Assembly: GCA_036365145.1 (NCBI GenBank)
Contig: JAEOAD010000040.1
Coordinates: forward strand, 16,157,501-16,221,500
Reading direction: 5' to 3'
DNA: 64,000 nt
From: Orientallactaga sibirica
Taxonomy: Eukaryota > Chordata > Mammalia > Rodentia > Dipodidae
Both the position numbers and the translations under genes were made by a program. Under the pieces are notes generated by a model. It was given only the letters and a program-made list of their open reading frames with translations, did no database searches and was not told the origin of the DNA. The stretch's first letter is position 1; each line of letters starts with the position of its first letter. Below, piece after piece: positions 33,261 through 43,861 of the stretch.

Positions 33261-33346
33261 GAGAGAGAGAGAGAGAGAAGGAAGGAAGGAAGGAAGGAAG
33301 GAAGGAAGGAAGGAAGGAAGGAAGGAAGGAAGGAAGGAAGGAAGGG
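33261..33346. repeat. (GA)n(GGAA)n microsatellite in a B1 tail
   Basis: About 19 bp of GA, then about 16 tandem GGAA units; it grew from the B1 A tail. Confidence 0.97.
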
Positions 33347-33695
33347 GGAAAGAAACTGGTCCAAACTTGGGTACAGCATGGTTCAAAGCCAAACTGACTC
33401 CAAAGCCATCACTCTATTTCATAATTTTTAAAAATCCCCCTTTATTCTGATTCACACAACCCAGATAAGTGTAAGGGAAAAGGGTAAATTTACCTAAAAG
33501 CCTGCCATTCTGAGATAATGAGCTCTTATATTCTGGTACCTTCTTTTGTGAGTGTGCACGTGTGTGCATGCGAGAGTGTGTGTACATGTAGTATTGCACA
33601 AATAGAGTCTCTCACTCAAGTGTGGGCTCTTGAAGCTCTCATTGGTTCCTTAGTCAGCGTGGCTAAGGTGAGCTGAGCTCGGACACCTTCAGTTT
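33347..33695. other. Unassigned sequence
   Basis: A short TG/GTGTGC-rich patch near 33550-33585; otherwise nothing recognised. Confidence 0.5.
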
Positions 33696-33711
33696 CTGTA
33701 CTGAAGTTTTT

Positions 33712-33968
33712 TTTTTTTTAAAGAAAGTACTTCTCAAATATTTATTTTTTTGAGAGAGAGGTAGGGAGAGATGGAAGGAGGGGGGAGAGTGAGAAAGAGA
33801 GAGAAAGAGAGAGAGAAAATGTGCGTGCCAGGGCCTCCAGCCACTGCAAAGGAACTCCAGATGCATGCGCCCCCTTGTGCATCTGGCTTACTTGGGTCCT
33901 AGAGAGTTGAACTGGGATCCTTTGGCTTTGCAGACAAACGCCTTAACTGCTTAGCCATCTCTCCAGCC
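33712..33968 (-). mobile_element. B2-superfamily SINE
   Basis: Flanked by a 16-bp duplication, CTGTACTGAAGTTTTT (33696, 33969). Confidence 0.96.
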
Positions 33969-34149
33969 CTGTACTGAAGTTTTTATGAATGTGGGTGAAG
34001 AAGGAAGTTTGCTGGAAGCAAGCAGGGACTTCTGTAGCTGGCCAGCCCCTATACTGTGTGTGGACTGGGCCATGGTACCGTGGAGACAGGAGTGGGCAGT
34101 GTGATAAAGAACAGAGGTTCTTCATAAGAACCGCAAGGCTTCTCTCTCG

Positions 34150-34280
34150 GTTCATTCGTTAACTAGCTGTGCAACTCTGGGCAATGTATTCCACCTTTCT
34201 GCACACGAGTTCTCTAGCTACGAAGTGGAAACAATAGTGGTATATTCCTCAGGGGTTATGGTAAAGAATACATAAAAATG
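34150..34280 (+). mobile_element. MIR SINE fossil
   Basis: TTAACTAGCTGTGCAACTCT, GGGCAATGTATTCCACCTTT, GAAGTGGAAACAATAGTGGT and TTATGGTAAAGAATACATAA follow the MIR core order. Confidence 0.7.
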
Positions 34281-34283
34281 CCA

Positions 34284-34490
34284 GGGGCTGAAAGGATGAC
34301 ATAGCAGTTAAGGCACTTGCCTGTAAAACCAAAAGACCCAAGTTTGATTCTCCAGGACCCACATAAGCCAGATGCACAAGGTGGTGCATGTGTCTGGAGT
34401 TTGTTTGCAGTGGCTGAAGGCCCTGGCATGCCCATTCTCTCTTTCTCTCTCTTTCTGCCTCTTTCTCTCTCACTGAAATAAGTGAAGTTA
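34284..34490 (+). mobile_element. B2-superfamily SINE
   Basis: GGGGCTGAAAGGATGACATA to CTCTCACTGAAATAAGTGAA; it abuts the MIR. Confidence 0.93.
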
Positions 34491-34501
34491 CAAGAAAAGA
34501 A

Positions 34502-34652
34502 ACCCCGATGTGGTGGCACACACTATTAATTCCAGCATTCAGGAGGCATAGGTAGAAGCATCTCTGTGAATTTGAGGCCAGCCTGGGACTACAGAGTGAG
34601 TGCTGGGTCACCTTGGGCTCCAGTGAGAACCTACCTCAAAAAAAAAAAAAAA
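34502..34652 (+). mobile_element. B1 SINE, diverged
   Basis: CGATGTGGTGGCACACACTA to GAGAACCTACCTCAAAAA. Confidence 0.85.
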
Positions 34653-34821
34653 TCAAACAAAACAAAAGAACAAATAAGAACCATGTAAGCTTTAAGCACA
34701 CATACAGAGTAAAGGGTTAACATGAGCTGAGATCATTAGAATTTACACTCTGTGTAAATCCAGAAGGTACTAGGGTGATCCACTAAAAACCTTGGAGCTA
34801 CATGTTTTTATCTTTGATTTA

Positions 34822-34860
34822 AAAAGATTTTTTAAAAAATTTGTTTATTTTTATTTATAT

Positions 34861-34897
<37 letters not shown>

Positions 34898-35052
34898 GGA
34901 GCACCAGGGCCTCCAGCCACTGCAAACAAACTTCAGATGTATGTGCTACCTTGTGCATCTGGCTTACATGGGTCCTGGGGAATTGAGCCTTGAACCAGGG
35001 TCCTTAGGCTTCATAGGCAAGTGCTTAACCACTAAGCCATCTCTCCAGCCCC
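34822..35052 (-). mobile_element. B2-superfamily SINE
   Basis: (GA)n at 34864-34893 and an AAGCCATCTCTCCAGCCCC end. It has a small internal GAGCCTTGAACC duplication. Confidence 0.95.
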
Positions 35053-35387
35053 TTAATACTTGTGATATCTAGTGCTATTTGCTTACCCCAAACTATAAGG
35101 GCTGCACATTGTTTTTGTTTTTTTTTGTTTTAATTTTTATAAATTGCTATATTTCCTCAGGGCATGAAATATAAGAGCATATAACGTGAGCGATATGGCA
35201 AGGCCACAAAGCTGATGGGTTATTTAATTTAGTTGCTCATGAATTTCTTCATGCAAGTATTAATTAGTAGCGCTGGACATATAATTATTTGTTGATGAAG
35301 AGAAAGCATAAAAACGATTGGAAGAAACATTCCACGAGTGCCTACTATGTACTGAATTAGAGATGTGAGGGATGTATAAAAAGCTCA
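35053..35387. other. Unassigned AT-rich sequence
   Basis: Nothing recognised. Confidence 0.5.
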
Positions 35388-35595
35388 GGGCTGGAGAGAT
35401 GGCTTAATGGTTAAGGTCTTTGCCCGCAAAGCCAAAGGATCCTGGTTTTAACCTACGTAAGCCATATGCATAAGAGGGCGCAAGAGTCTGAAGTTTGTTT
35501 GCAGTGGCCAGAGGCCCTGGCACAGCTATTCTCTCTCTCCCTCTCCTCTTTTTCTCCCTCAAATAAATAAATAAGCAGATTAAAAACAAAAACAA
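35388..35595 (+). mobile_element. B2-superfamily SINE, small deletion in the B-box region
   Basis: GGGCTGGAGAGATGGCTTAA to AAATAAATAAATAAGCAG. Bases between GGATCCTGGTTTTAACC and TACGTAAGCC are reduced. Confidence 0.94.
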
Positions 35596-35626
35596 GTTCA
35601 GCAAGCAGCAAACCGTCAAGGAGCTT

Positions 35627-35918
35627 GTATCTAGTTACTTTCCTGTTGCTAGGCATGAACACCTGACCAGGAACAAGTTAAGGAAGGAGAGGGTGTAATT
35701 CAGCTTACAGATTCAAGGGGAAGTTTCATAGTCCAGAAGGCATGGTGGCAGGAGTGGGAAGCCAGCTTCATAATCAAGAGGCAGAGAGTGAACAGGGTGG
35801 GGGCTGGATTATAAAGCCTCGAGGCCCACCCCCCAGCGACTCACTTCCTCTAGCAAGGCTCCACTTCTAAAGGCTCCACAGCAGCCTCTGGTGGACCTTT
35901 CACGTTCAAACCACCACA
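35627..35918 (-). mobile_element. MaLR-type LTR, minus strand
   Basis: On the plus strand it ends TTCAAACCACCACA and contains TTACAGATTCAAGGGGAAGT, the reverse of the AATCTGTAAGC block. CTTCCTCTAGCAAGGCTCCA is the reverse of the GGAGCCTTGCTAGAGGAAG block. It directly follows a plus-strand SINE. Confidence 0.7.
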
Positions 35919-35989
35919 AAGCATAACTTCAATCACTATGTCTCTTTTGGGGATGCACCTCTCTCTTTCTCTGTCATACACATATGCAC

Positions 35990-36036
35990 ACCTGTACAGA
36001 CACAGACACACACACACACAGACACACACACACAGA
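35990..36036 (+). repeat. (CA)n-rich repeat
   Basis: Interrupted ACACAC/ACAG run. Confidence 0.9.
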
Positions 36037-36063
36037 TTAAAGTCTTGTGTCCTAATCATTTTT

Positions 36064-36080
36064 TATTTTTATTTATTTAT

Positions 36081-36117
<37 letters not shown>

Positions 36118-36266
36118 GGCATGCCAGGGCCTGTAGCCACTGCAAACAAGCTCCAGATGCATGTGACACCTTGTGCATCTGGCTTACGTGGGACCTGGAG
36201 AATTGAACCTGGGTGTTTAGGCTTTGCAGGCATGCACCTTAACCACTAAGCCATCTCTCTAGCCCC
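36064..36266 (-). mobile_element. B2-superfamily SINE
   Basis: Flanked by CCTAATCATTTTTAT-like sequence (36051 and 36267). Confidence 0.95.
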
Positions 36267-36280
36267 CCTAATCATTTTTA

Positions 36281-36654
36281 TATTTAAACTGCAAGGTACA
36301 AATTGCCAGACATCCGAATGGCCCATACGTGTTTACTTGTTTATCCTGTACAAGAAAATAGACATCATAATTGAGTCCAAATGTCGACCACCCAATTTGA
36401 CGGGGGTTGGGGGGCAGGAGCCTCTTTCTGGGGTGATGGATAATCCACATCCCACCTCGAGGAGTCCCCGCTCTCATGAAAGCACACTGAGACTGGGCTG
36501 GCCTCCCAGGAAGGAGGACGAGCCTCCAGAGGTCGCGGACATCATTCTATTCCACACGTGCGCCTTCTGAAATCCATCTGAGTGCTCCCTGATGACAAAG
36601 GAACAGATGGGCGATGGGGTGGAGAATGCCTCACTCTTGGCCAAGCCCCATCGT
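36281..36654. other. Unassigned sequence
   Basis: GC content rises near 36400-36560; nothing recognised. Confidence 0.45.
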
Positions 36655-36682
36655 TTTTTTTTTTTTTTTTTTTTTTTTTTTT
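36655..36682 (+). repeat. Poly(T) tract
   Basis: A run of about 28 T with no recognisable SINE attached. Confidence 0.95.
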
Positions 36683-36840
36683 GGCGTGTTTACCTTAGTG
36701 TGTGTGTGGGGAGAGGTTAGGCAAGGTATATGCACAGGTTGCTGATGGATAATAACACAGATATGGAAGGTGACCGCTCTCCAGCGGACATTCAGTTGGA
36801 CATGTAAACTCCTGTAAGTACACAAAGGACACGCACTAGG

Positions 36841-37385
36841 TCTGTTTTTTTATTTTTTTCTTTTCTCCTCCTTCTAGTCCCAAAGTGCCGTTATTGGCTT
36901 TCTATTAATTACTTATTACAGCAGATTCAGCAGCATTGTTTCTCTTCTTGGCAGACACATCGCTGGATTTTATTGCTAGCCTTGCAGGTTTGTTAGTCAA
37001 CTACCTTGGGGAAAGCAGCAACATTAGACTAAATATTAAAAGGTATTTTCTTCCAAATTTTATTATGTATAGACACAAAGCTTTATGTTGATTGGAAGAA
37101 ATGTTTCTCCACTTTATTAAACTTGGGATCCATTCAAGAAAATGTCACTAAACGGAATTCAATCTGCTCCTGGCACTAGTGTATCCATTATTGTATGGAA
37201 AAAGATCAAAATAGCAATGTCAGCTATTAAAAGGAGCAAAACTCGTTCCATTTTCTTTTTCATTGTGAGCTGAGTGAGCTCAGTTGTAAGCAGAAAAGAT
37301 GATGGAAAAACAGTATATTAATTATTTCTGCCTTTTGCAATGCTTGGTGCAGGGGCTCCATGTGGACTTCAGCAGACCTTAAAGG
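36841..37385. promoter_or_regulatory. Candidate conserved non-coding block (repeat-poor, AT-rich)
   Basis: No repeat, microsatellite or usable frame seen. Several TAATTA/ATTA core motifs occur (for example ATTAATTACTTATTACAG near 36904), and the base composition contrasts with the surrounding repeats. Conservation cannot be tested here. Confidence 0.25.
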
Positions 37386-37884
37386 CGTGTAAGTGACTGA
37401 GACCCCTCACACTGGCAGCTGCACACTCACCGCTTGCCAGGCTACGCTTGGCTGGGGACCCAGTGTAACGCCTTATAAAATCAATCTTTCTCTGAACCAT
37501 ATGTTTCGTCTTTACATTAAGTATATGGAAGGAGATTCAGTTGAGCAAAGACCTTTGACTAAAACTGATGGTCTTTCAAGATGCTGCATTTCAAAGGAGG
37601 CGTGCTCAGTCGTTAAATTGAATAAAAACAGTTGTTTTGGGAGAGTAGGTAAGTTTCTAAAGCATCACCAAGTGTTACTTTTTGGACATTGGAAATAATT
37701 TAAGGGGCATGAATCTCCTTTCAGAAACCTTAGCATAAAAAATAACTATATTTTTTATAAATCAACTTTATTTTAGACTCAGATTTCATTCTCCTGGACT
37801 CCGGGTGAATCAGAGGTCTTAGGGCCAAGATGTGTTTGCAGGGGAGAATCAGGGTATAAAAGGTTCATTTTTCCTCCTTTCTCT
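37386..37884. other. Unassigned sequence
   Basis: Contains a 101-codon plus frame (37393-37698) with no recognised domain. Confidence 0.45.
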
Positions 37885-37973
37885 GCACCACACCATTATC
37901 TCTCAGGCTTTATTGAGTTATACTTGACAAATATTTTTATGCATTTAACCTGTTCAACCTTTATGGTTTGATT

Positions 37974-38129
37974 TCATTTATTTATTCATTTATTTACAAG
38001 GAGAGGGAGAATGGGCATGCCAGGGCCTCTAGCCCCAGTTGCATGCACCACTTTATGCATCTGCCTTTACATGGATTCCATTAGGCAGTGCAGGCAAGTG
38101 CCTTAACCTCTGAATCATCTTTCCAGCCC
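37974..38129 (-). mobile_element. B2-superfamily SINE, internally deleted
   Basis: Lies inside the antisense L1; flanks CAACCTTTATGGTTT and CAACCCTTATGCTTT. Confidence 0.9.
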
Positions 38130-38260
38130 AACCCTTATGCTTTGAAATGCAGATATATCATGAACAATTGAGTTAATCTCTTCTTCCTCTCATGGAGTTA
38201 TTTTGCATTTAGTGCTGAGACCACTTAAGGTCAACTTTCTTTGTAAATTTCAAGAACATG

Positions 38261-38470
38261 GGGCTGGAGGGATGGCTTAGTGGTTAAGGCATTTGCCTGC
38301 AAAGCCAAAGGACCCAGGTTTGATTCTCCAGGACCCATGTTAGTCAGATGTACAAGGGGGCACACGTATCTGGAGTTGGTTTACAGTGGCTGGAGGCCCT
38401 AGCGTGCCCATTCTCTCTTTCTCCCTCCCTCTCTCTGTCAAATAAATAAGTAAATAAAAATAAAATATTA
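38261..38470 (+). mobile_element. B2-superfamily SINE
   Basis: GGGCTGGAGGGATGGCTTAG to AAATAAGTAAATAAAAATAA, inside the antisense L1. Confidence 0.95.
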
Positions 38471-38910
38471 AAAATTTTTTTCCACTACATGATTCTGTGT
38501 TGTTACTATGGTCACCATACTGTATACAGCCGTACAACTTACTTGTCTCACGTAAATGATGCTTTGTACCCCTGGACCCATCTCCTCAAACCCTTGTCCT
38601 GCACCTGGAGACCACTATTCTACTCTCTGCTTTTATGACCTTGACTTCTTTAGATCCCACATAAAAGTGGGATCATGTACTCTTTGTCTTTTTGTGCCTG
38701 GCTTGTTTCACATAACATCATGCCCTCTGGACTCATCTGCAGTGTCACAAATATCTGGATGCCAGGGTGTCCTTTTATTGAAGAAGAATATTCCATTATA
38801 CTCATGAGCGCGTGCACAAATAATACACATCTTTTTTTTATTCATCCATTGAGTGTTACAAGCAGATTCCGTATCTTGACTAGTGTAAACAATCCTGTAA
38901 CATCCTCTTT

Positions 38911-38919
38911 AAGATATCT

Positions 38920-38959
<40 letters not shown>

Positions 38960-39138
38960 TTTGAGAGAGAGAGAGAGAAAAAAAAATGGGCACGCCAGGG
39001 CCTCCAGCCACTGCAAACAAACTCCAGAGGCATGCACCACCTTGTGCATCTGGCTCTTGTGGGTCCTGGGGAATCGAACTTGGGTCCTTTGACATTGCAG
39101 ACAAGTGTCTTAACTGCCTAGCCATCTCTCCAGCCCCC
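38911..39138 (-). mobile_element. B2-superfamily SINE
   Basis: (TTTA)n tail at 38930-38963 and a CATCTCTCCAGCCCCC end. Confidence 0.95.
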
Positions 39139-39427
39139 CTACAATGTGTTTTAATAGCTCTATAGTCTTTGTTTCAATAAATAGACTTGACTATAATGAA
39201 TAAAAACTGTGGAATAAAGGCCATATACAAACATAGACATTATAGTGTAATTTATATCAGCAAAATTATAAGTAGTATTCATTTCATTGGAAAGAAATAA
39301 GTAGTAAAAGTAAAACTGGTGCTATTTAGTTATTTTTAACTATTCGATAAGTCATGAGGGCAGAAGTAAAAGGGTACAGTGATCTCAAGAAGAAGAAAAC
39401 CTACAGCATTAAAAATTAAAAAGCAAA

Positions 39428-39596
39428 GCCTGGCATGGTGGTGCACGCCTCTAATCCCAGCACTTGGGTGGCAGAGGTAGGAGGATCGCTGTGAGTTCGA
39501 GGCCAGCCTGAGACTAATTCCAGGTCAGCCTGGCCTGGCTACTTTGAAAAAACAAACAAACAAACAAACAAACAAACAAACAAACAAACAAAAAAT
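39428..39596 (+). mobile_element. B1 SINE with (AAAC)n tail
   Basis: GCCTGGCATGGTGGTGCACG to GGCCTGGCTACTTTG, then about 10 AAAC units (39551-39592). A CTACATAGTGA-type segment is missing after GAGACTA. Confidence 0.92.
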
Positions 39597-39654
39597 TAAA
39601 AAGGAACCCTAAACTTTGAACTGCTACATTCTCTGGTAGTGACATAATTGAGCC

Positions 39655-39870
39655 TTCTTTGTCTCCCTCCCTCTTTTCCCTCCCTCCCTCTCTCTCTCCT
39701 TCCCTTCCCTTCCCCCCTTCCCTTCCCTTCCCTTCCCTTCCTTCCCTTCCTTCCTTCCTTCCTTCCTTCCTTCCTTCCTTCCTTCCTTCCTTCCTTCCTT
39801 CCTTCCTTCCTTCCTTCCTTCCTTCCTTCCTCCTTTCCTTTTTCCCTCCCTCCCTTCCTTCCTTCTTTAC
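39655..39870. repeat. (TTCC)n/(TCCC)n microsatellite
   Basis: About 215 bp of almost pure pyrimidine, centred on a perfect (TTCC)n; it sits at the tail end of the next SINE. Confidence 0.97.
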
Positions 39871-39889
39871 TGGCCTTTCCTTATGCAAG

Positions 39890-40080
39890 AGAGCTAGATC
39901 AAGACAGACAGAGAGAGTATGAGAAAGAATTGGCACTCCAGGGCCTCCAGCCATTGCAATTGAACTCCAGACATGTGCCCTTTGTGCACAAACTTGTGTG
40001 CTTGCAACACTTTGTGTGTCTGGCTTATGTGGGACCTGAGGAGTTGAACATGAGTCCTTAGGCTTCACCTGCAAGTGCCC
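39890..40080 (-). mobile_element. B2-superfamily SINE, partial
   Basis: GGCCTCCAGCCATTGCAATT, TGTGTGTCTGGCTTATGTGG and CCTTAGGCTTCACCTGCAAG are present; the tRNA-like 5' end is missing after CAAGTGCC. It has a small expansion with GTGCACAAACTTGTGTG. Confidence 0.85.
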
Positions 40081-40135
40081 TCTTTCTTTCTTTTTTTCCT
40101 TCCCTCTTCTTGTTTTCTTTCTTTCTTATTATTTG

Positions 40136-40250
40136 TTTTTGAGACAATTTATTTATTTATTTAGAACAGGCTGGGCTGTAACCCATGATCTTCCCGCTTC
40201 AGCCTCCTGAGTGCTGGGATTACAGGTGTGCCCCACCATACTTAAACCTG
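40136..40250 (-). mobile_element. B1-like SINE, diverged
   Basis: CAGCCTCCTGAGTGCTGGGA and TTACAGGTGTGCCCCACCAT on the plus strand. Confidence 0.65.
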
Positions 40251-40405
40251 ATCCAGTCTTGAGAACCCTAATCTGGTCTTTCAAAGAGGCATTCATTCAT
40301 TTGTAAGGACAGTACCCTTTGAGCCTAGTCATCTCTCAAAGGTACCAGTTCCTTACACTGTCAGCTTCAACATGAGTTTTGGGCACATCCCAACCATTTC
40401 AGACA
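40250..40405 (-). mobile_element. MST/MLT-like LTR fragment, antisense
   Basis: TTCATTCATTTGTAAGGACA, AGCCTAGTCATCTCTCAAAG and TTCAACATGAGTTTTGGGCA together suggest an old MaLR fragment in reverse. Confidence 0.4.
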
Positions 40406-40658
40406 TCCGTAGCAACAAGTACATACATGCACACATGTGGAGACCCTGGGTACAAATGACTCCACCCACCAGCCACTCTATAGTGAATGCTTTTGTATTT
40501 TTGCACAGCTACTGACATATTGGATCGAGTAATTGTTGGCTGGGCAGTGCGAGTGCTGTCCTGCTCCTTATTATCGGGTATTTACTATCATCCTCAGACT
40601 CTTCCTACTAGACAGAAGCAACTCCATTCCTAGTCATGACAAAAACAAGTGTCTGGGG

Positions 40659-40852
40659 GGCTGGAGATGTGGCTTAGTGGTTAAGGTGCTTGCCTGTGAA
40701 GCCTAAGGACTCAGGTTTCATTCCCCAGGACCCATGTAAGTCAGATGCACAACGAGGCATATGTGTCTATTTGCAGTGGCTGGAGGCCCTGGTGCGCCCA
40801 TTCTCTCTCTCTATCTGCCCCTCTCTCTCTCACATAAATAAATAAATTTTTT
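40659..40852 (+). mobile_element. B2-superfamily SINE
   Basis: GGGGCTGGAGATGTGGCTTA to CACATAAATAAATAAATTTT. Confidence 0.94.
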
Positions 40853-40955
40853 TTTTTTTTTTTTGCATCTGGCTTACATGGGTACTCGGGAATCAAACCT
40901 GGGTTCTTTGGCTTTGCAGGCAACAGCCTTAATTGCTAAGCTATCTCTTTGTCTA
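40853..40955 (-). mobile_element. B2-superfamily SINE, head half only
   Basis: Poly(T), then GCATCTGGCTTACATGGGTA to TTGCTAAGCTATCTCTTTG. Only the tRNA-like half is present, facing the previous SINE tail to tail. Confidence 0.85.
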
Positions 40956-41059
40956 TGGCCTTTGTTCCACAGTTTTTATTCATCATAGACTTCTAGAAGT
41001 CTATTTATTAAAACCAAGACTACAGAGCTATTAAAATATTTTTAGAAATCTGTTGTAAA

Positions 41060-41260
41060 TATATAAATATATTTTATTTTAATTTATTTAGTTGAGTGAA
41101 AGAGAGAGAGAGAATAGGCATGCCAGGGCATTCACGCAAACGAACTCCAGGAGCATGTGCTACCTTGTGCATCTGGCTTACATGGGTTCTGGGGAATCAA
41201 ACCTGGGTCCTTTGGCTTTGCAGGCAAGCGCCTTAACTGCTAAGCCATCTCTCCAGACCC
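41060..41260 (-). mobile_element. B2-superfamily SINE
   Basis: AAAGAGAGAGAGAGAATAGG on the left, AAGCCATCTCTCCAGACCC on the right. Confidence 0.94.
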
Positions 41261-42299
41261 TAAAATATTTTCTTAAATGTCTCAAGACATTACTCAATGT
41301 CCTCAGAGGAGTCCCCCTTTTAATAGAGAACCACTGAGTGTATTGACACCAGGGAAGATGTGCATACCTGTGTGAATGAACTTGACCTTCCCACACAGCA
41401 AGGTCATCTGTTTCATTCACAGGTATGATACTGAATTGTTGTCATTCCCTCTCCCTTGTTTGTCCTTTTTAGCCAACAATATGTAGTGAGGACGTTATTA
41501 AGGCTTTTTAGTTTCATATTTCTGTGCTGTACTTTGTGGGTAATTTCAGGACAACCCAGGGAAAACTTGGCTGTATGCGATTTCCTTTAGGTAATGAATT
41601 AAAAACCTGCCTCAGTATACAGCTATTCCATTGCATGGAATCTTTTATGTAATGTTTGCATTTTATGTAATGTTTAAACACATGGACGGTAAACATTATA
41701 TTGCTGCTGGATGCACCTAATACGTTACATATAATTAGTTCTGGAAAATAAGGAAAAGTTAATATAATTTTGTTTTTAGTGGACTTTGCAGCAATAAAAA
41801 AATTCCTCTAAGGGCAGTTCATAATTAACTCTAGATTATGAAATGATCTCAGGGACGTAAGTTTCCAGCCACAGTTAGTGGGGCTGAAACTTTCCCACTG
41901 CTTTCTGTAGACCTACAAAGGGAAGACATTACTTTTTGTACTTTTTTTTTTTTCAAAAAGTTTTTGTTATTGAAGGGTGGCTTAGAACCGAGGGGGAAAA
42001 TCATCCTAAGAATTATAGCACAGCTTATATATCAAGAAGAGGTAGATTTTATCGATCTGTGTATGTTAGTTTATTGAAACCAAAATTCATATTTCATTAT
42101 TTTACTAGTCACAATACTAGCCTTCTTGAAAAACCTACCAAATGGATCCACAGAGGCCCTATGGAAGCAGGTCAAATCTACAAGTATTGCAATTCTAGAA
42201 GATCCTGGACAAGCAGCAATGCTTTGCAAGATTATTTGACCAATAGAACTATTATATTCACTTCACGGTTTCCAAGCCGCCTCCACATAAATACTATTC
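41261..42299. other. Repeat-poor AT-rich block
   Basis: About 1 kb without recognised repeats; the 41560-41930 part is AT-rich with ATTA motifs. Confidence 0.4.
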
Positions 42300-42563
42300 A
42301 TTGGCTCTCCATCACTGTGACAAAATACCTGAGGTAAACAATGTGTAAGGATGAGAGGTTTATTTTATCACCCAGTTTTAGAGATTCCAGCCCACCGTTG
42401 CTTGGCCCCGTGGCCTTCGGACCTGTAGCCAGGTAGTAGTGACTGTGGTGGGAGCATGTGGTAGAAAAGAAGGTTCTCCCCACAAAGCATCCAGGAAGCA
42501 AGGGAAAAGGGGCTAAGATTCCAAAGGCATGCCTCCAAGGTCTTAAATTCCTCCTACTAGCTC
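42300..42563 (-). mobile_element. MaLR-type LTR 3' part, minus strand
   Basis: CTCCATCACTGTGACAAAAT, then AGAGGTTTATTTTATCACCC, then AGCATGTGGTAGAAAAGAAG match the reverse complement of a MaLR LTR 3' half. The rest is displaced or lost beyond the SINE stack that begins at 42564. Confidence 0.55.
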
Positions 42564-42805
42564 CCACATTTTTTTTTTTTTTTTTTTGGAAAGAGTGAGA
42601 GAAAGACAGGCAGAGAATGGGCACGCCAGCAGCCTCTCAGCCACTATGAATGAACTCCATATGCATGCGCCCCCTTGTGGGCAAGTGAAGCATTGTGCCC
42701 TTGCATTACTTTGTATCTGGCTAAATGTGGGACCTGGAGAATCGAGCGGGAATTCTTAAAGCTTAGCAGGCAGGCTCCTTAACTGCTAAGCTATCTCTCC
42801 AACCC
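42564..42805 (-). mobile_element. B2-superfamily SINE, long variant (stack 1 of 4)
   Basis: Poly(T) at 42571-42587 and an AAGCTATCTCTCCAACCCC end. CCCACATTT borders it on both sides. Confidence 0.93.
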
Positions 42806-42811
42806 CCACAT

Positions 42812-42851
42812 TTAAAAAAATTAATTTATTTATTTGCAAGCAGATAGAGAA

Positions 42852-42882
<31 letters not shown>

Positions 42883-43061
42883 AGAGGAGAGGAGAGGAGA
42901 CACAGAGAGAATGGGCACACCAGGGCCTCTAACCATTGCAAAGGAACTCCAGATGCATGTGCTCCTTGTGCATCTGGCTTATGTGGGCCCTGAGGAATTG
43001 AACCTGGGTCCTTTGGCTTTGCAGGCAAACGCCTTAACTGCTAAGCCATCTCTCCAGCCCC
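42812..43061 (-). mobile_element. B2-superfamily SINE (stack 2 of 4)
   Basis: Left tail TTAATTTATTTATTTGCAAG; right AAGCCATCTCTCCAGCCCC followed again by CCACATTTTT. Confidence 0.95.
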
Positions 43062-43067
43062 CACATT

Positions 43068-43280
43068 TTTAAAATAAAATATATTTATTTATTTGCAAGC
43101 AGAGAGAGATAGAAAAGGGACAGAGAGAAAGAGAGAACTGGGCATGCCAGGAGCTCCAGCCACTGCAAACGAACCCCAGATGCCTGTGCTATTTTATGTA
43201 TGTGGTTTTTACGTGGATATTGGGAAATCAAACCCAGGTCATTGGGCTCTGTAGGCAAGCACCTTAACCGCTGTAGCTAG
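43068..43280 (-). mobile_element. B2-superfamily SINE, diverged, end lost (stack 3 of 4)
   Basis: TTTATTTATTTGCAAGCAGA to AAGCACCTTAACCGCTGTAG; the terminal CCATCTCTCCAGCCC is missing. Confidence 0.88.
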
Positions 43281-43295
43281 CATTTTTTCTTTTTT

Positions 43296-43333
43296 TAAAA
43301 GTATAATTTATTTATTTATTTGAGAGAGAGAAA

Positions 43334-43370
<37 letters not shown>

Positions 43371-43518
43371 GGCACGCCAGGGCCTCTAGCCACTGCAAAC
43401 GAACTCCAGATGCATGTGCCCCTTGTGCATCTGGCTTACATGGGTCCTGGAGAGTCCAACTGGGATCCTTTGACTTTGCAGGCAAATGCCTTAGCCACTA
43501 AGTCATCTCTCCAGCCCA
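43296..43518 (-). mobile_element. B2-superfamily SINE (stack 4 of 4)
   Basis: (GA)n at 43321-43367 and a TAAGTCATCTCTCCAGCCC end. Confidence 0.95.
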
Positions 43519-43629
43519 TAGCTCTCACTTTTTAAACATTTTATCACTTCTCAATAATGCCATAGCCTAAGGACCAAAGCTTTAACATACAGGCCTTTGA
43601 GATACTTATATAAATGGTGGCACCCACTA

Positions 43630-43635
<6 letters not shown>

Positions 43636-43674
<39 letters not shown>
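43636..43674 (+). repeat. (CA)n microsatellite
   Basis: About 19 perfect CA units. Confidence 0.98.
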
Positions 43675-43675
<1 letters not shown>

Positions 43676-43861
43676 CATATATTTGTGCATATGTGCTTTG
43701 GGCTAAAGGGCCATGTTGATCCAGACAGTGAGGGCTTCAGAGCGAAGGCACAGTAAGGTTAAAAATTTAGTCTCAGTTTGTGCATTTGTCCCGATAACCA
43801 CACTGCTGTGTGAAGACATATGAGGGAGCAGTAAGAACTGTGAAATTAAAAATACAGGGCT
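43675..43861. other. Unassigned sequence
   Basis: Nothing recognised. Confidence 0.5.

Larger units (their letters stand above)
37885..38920 (-). mobile_element. Ancient L1 3' end, antisense, split by two SINEs
   Basis: Read on the plus strand, TTTATTGAGTTATACTTGAC (37910) and later TTTGTGCCTGGCTTGTTTCA, ATATTCCATTATACTCATGA and TTTATTCATCCATTGAGTG (38690-38860) are the reverse complement of an L1M-type ORF2 end plus 3' UTR. A minus SINE (37974-38129) and a plus SINE (38261-38470) lie inside, and another minus SINE follows at 38911. Confidence 0.65.

Noticed and set aside
36268..36570. GC-richer patch as CpG island or promoter
   Set aside because: Few CpGs and short; no TATA or initiator arrangement seen.
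39514..40074. 186-codon minus-strand frame
   Set aside because: Covers a SINE fragment, a (TTCC)n tract and a B1 tail; no independent coding signal.
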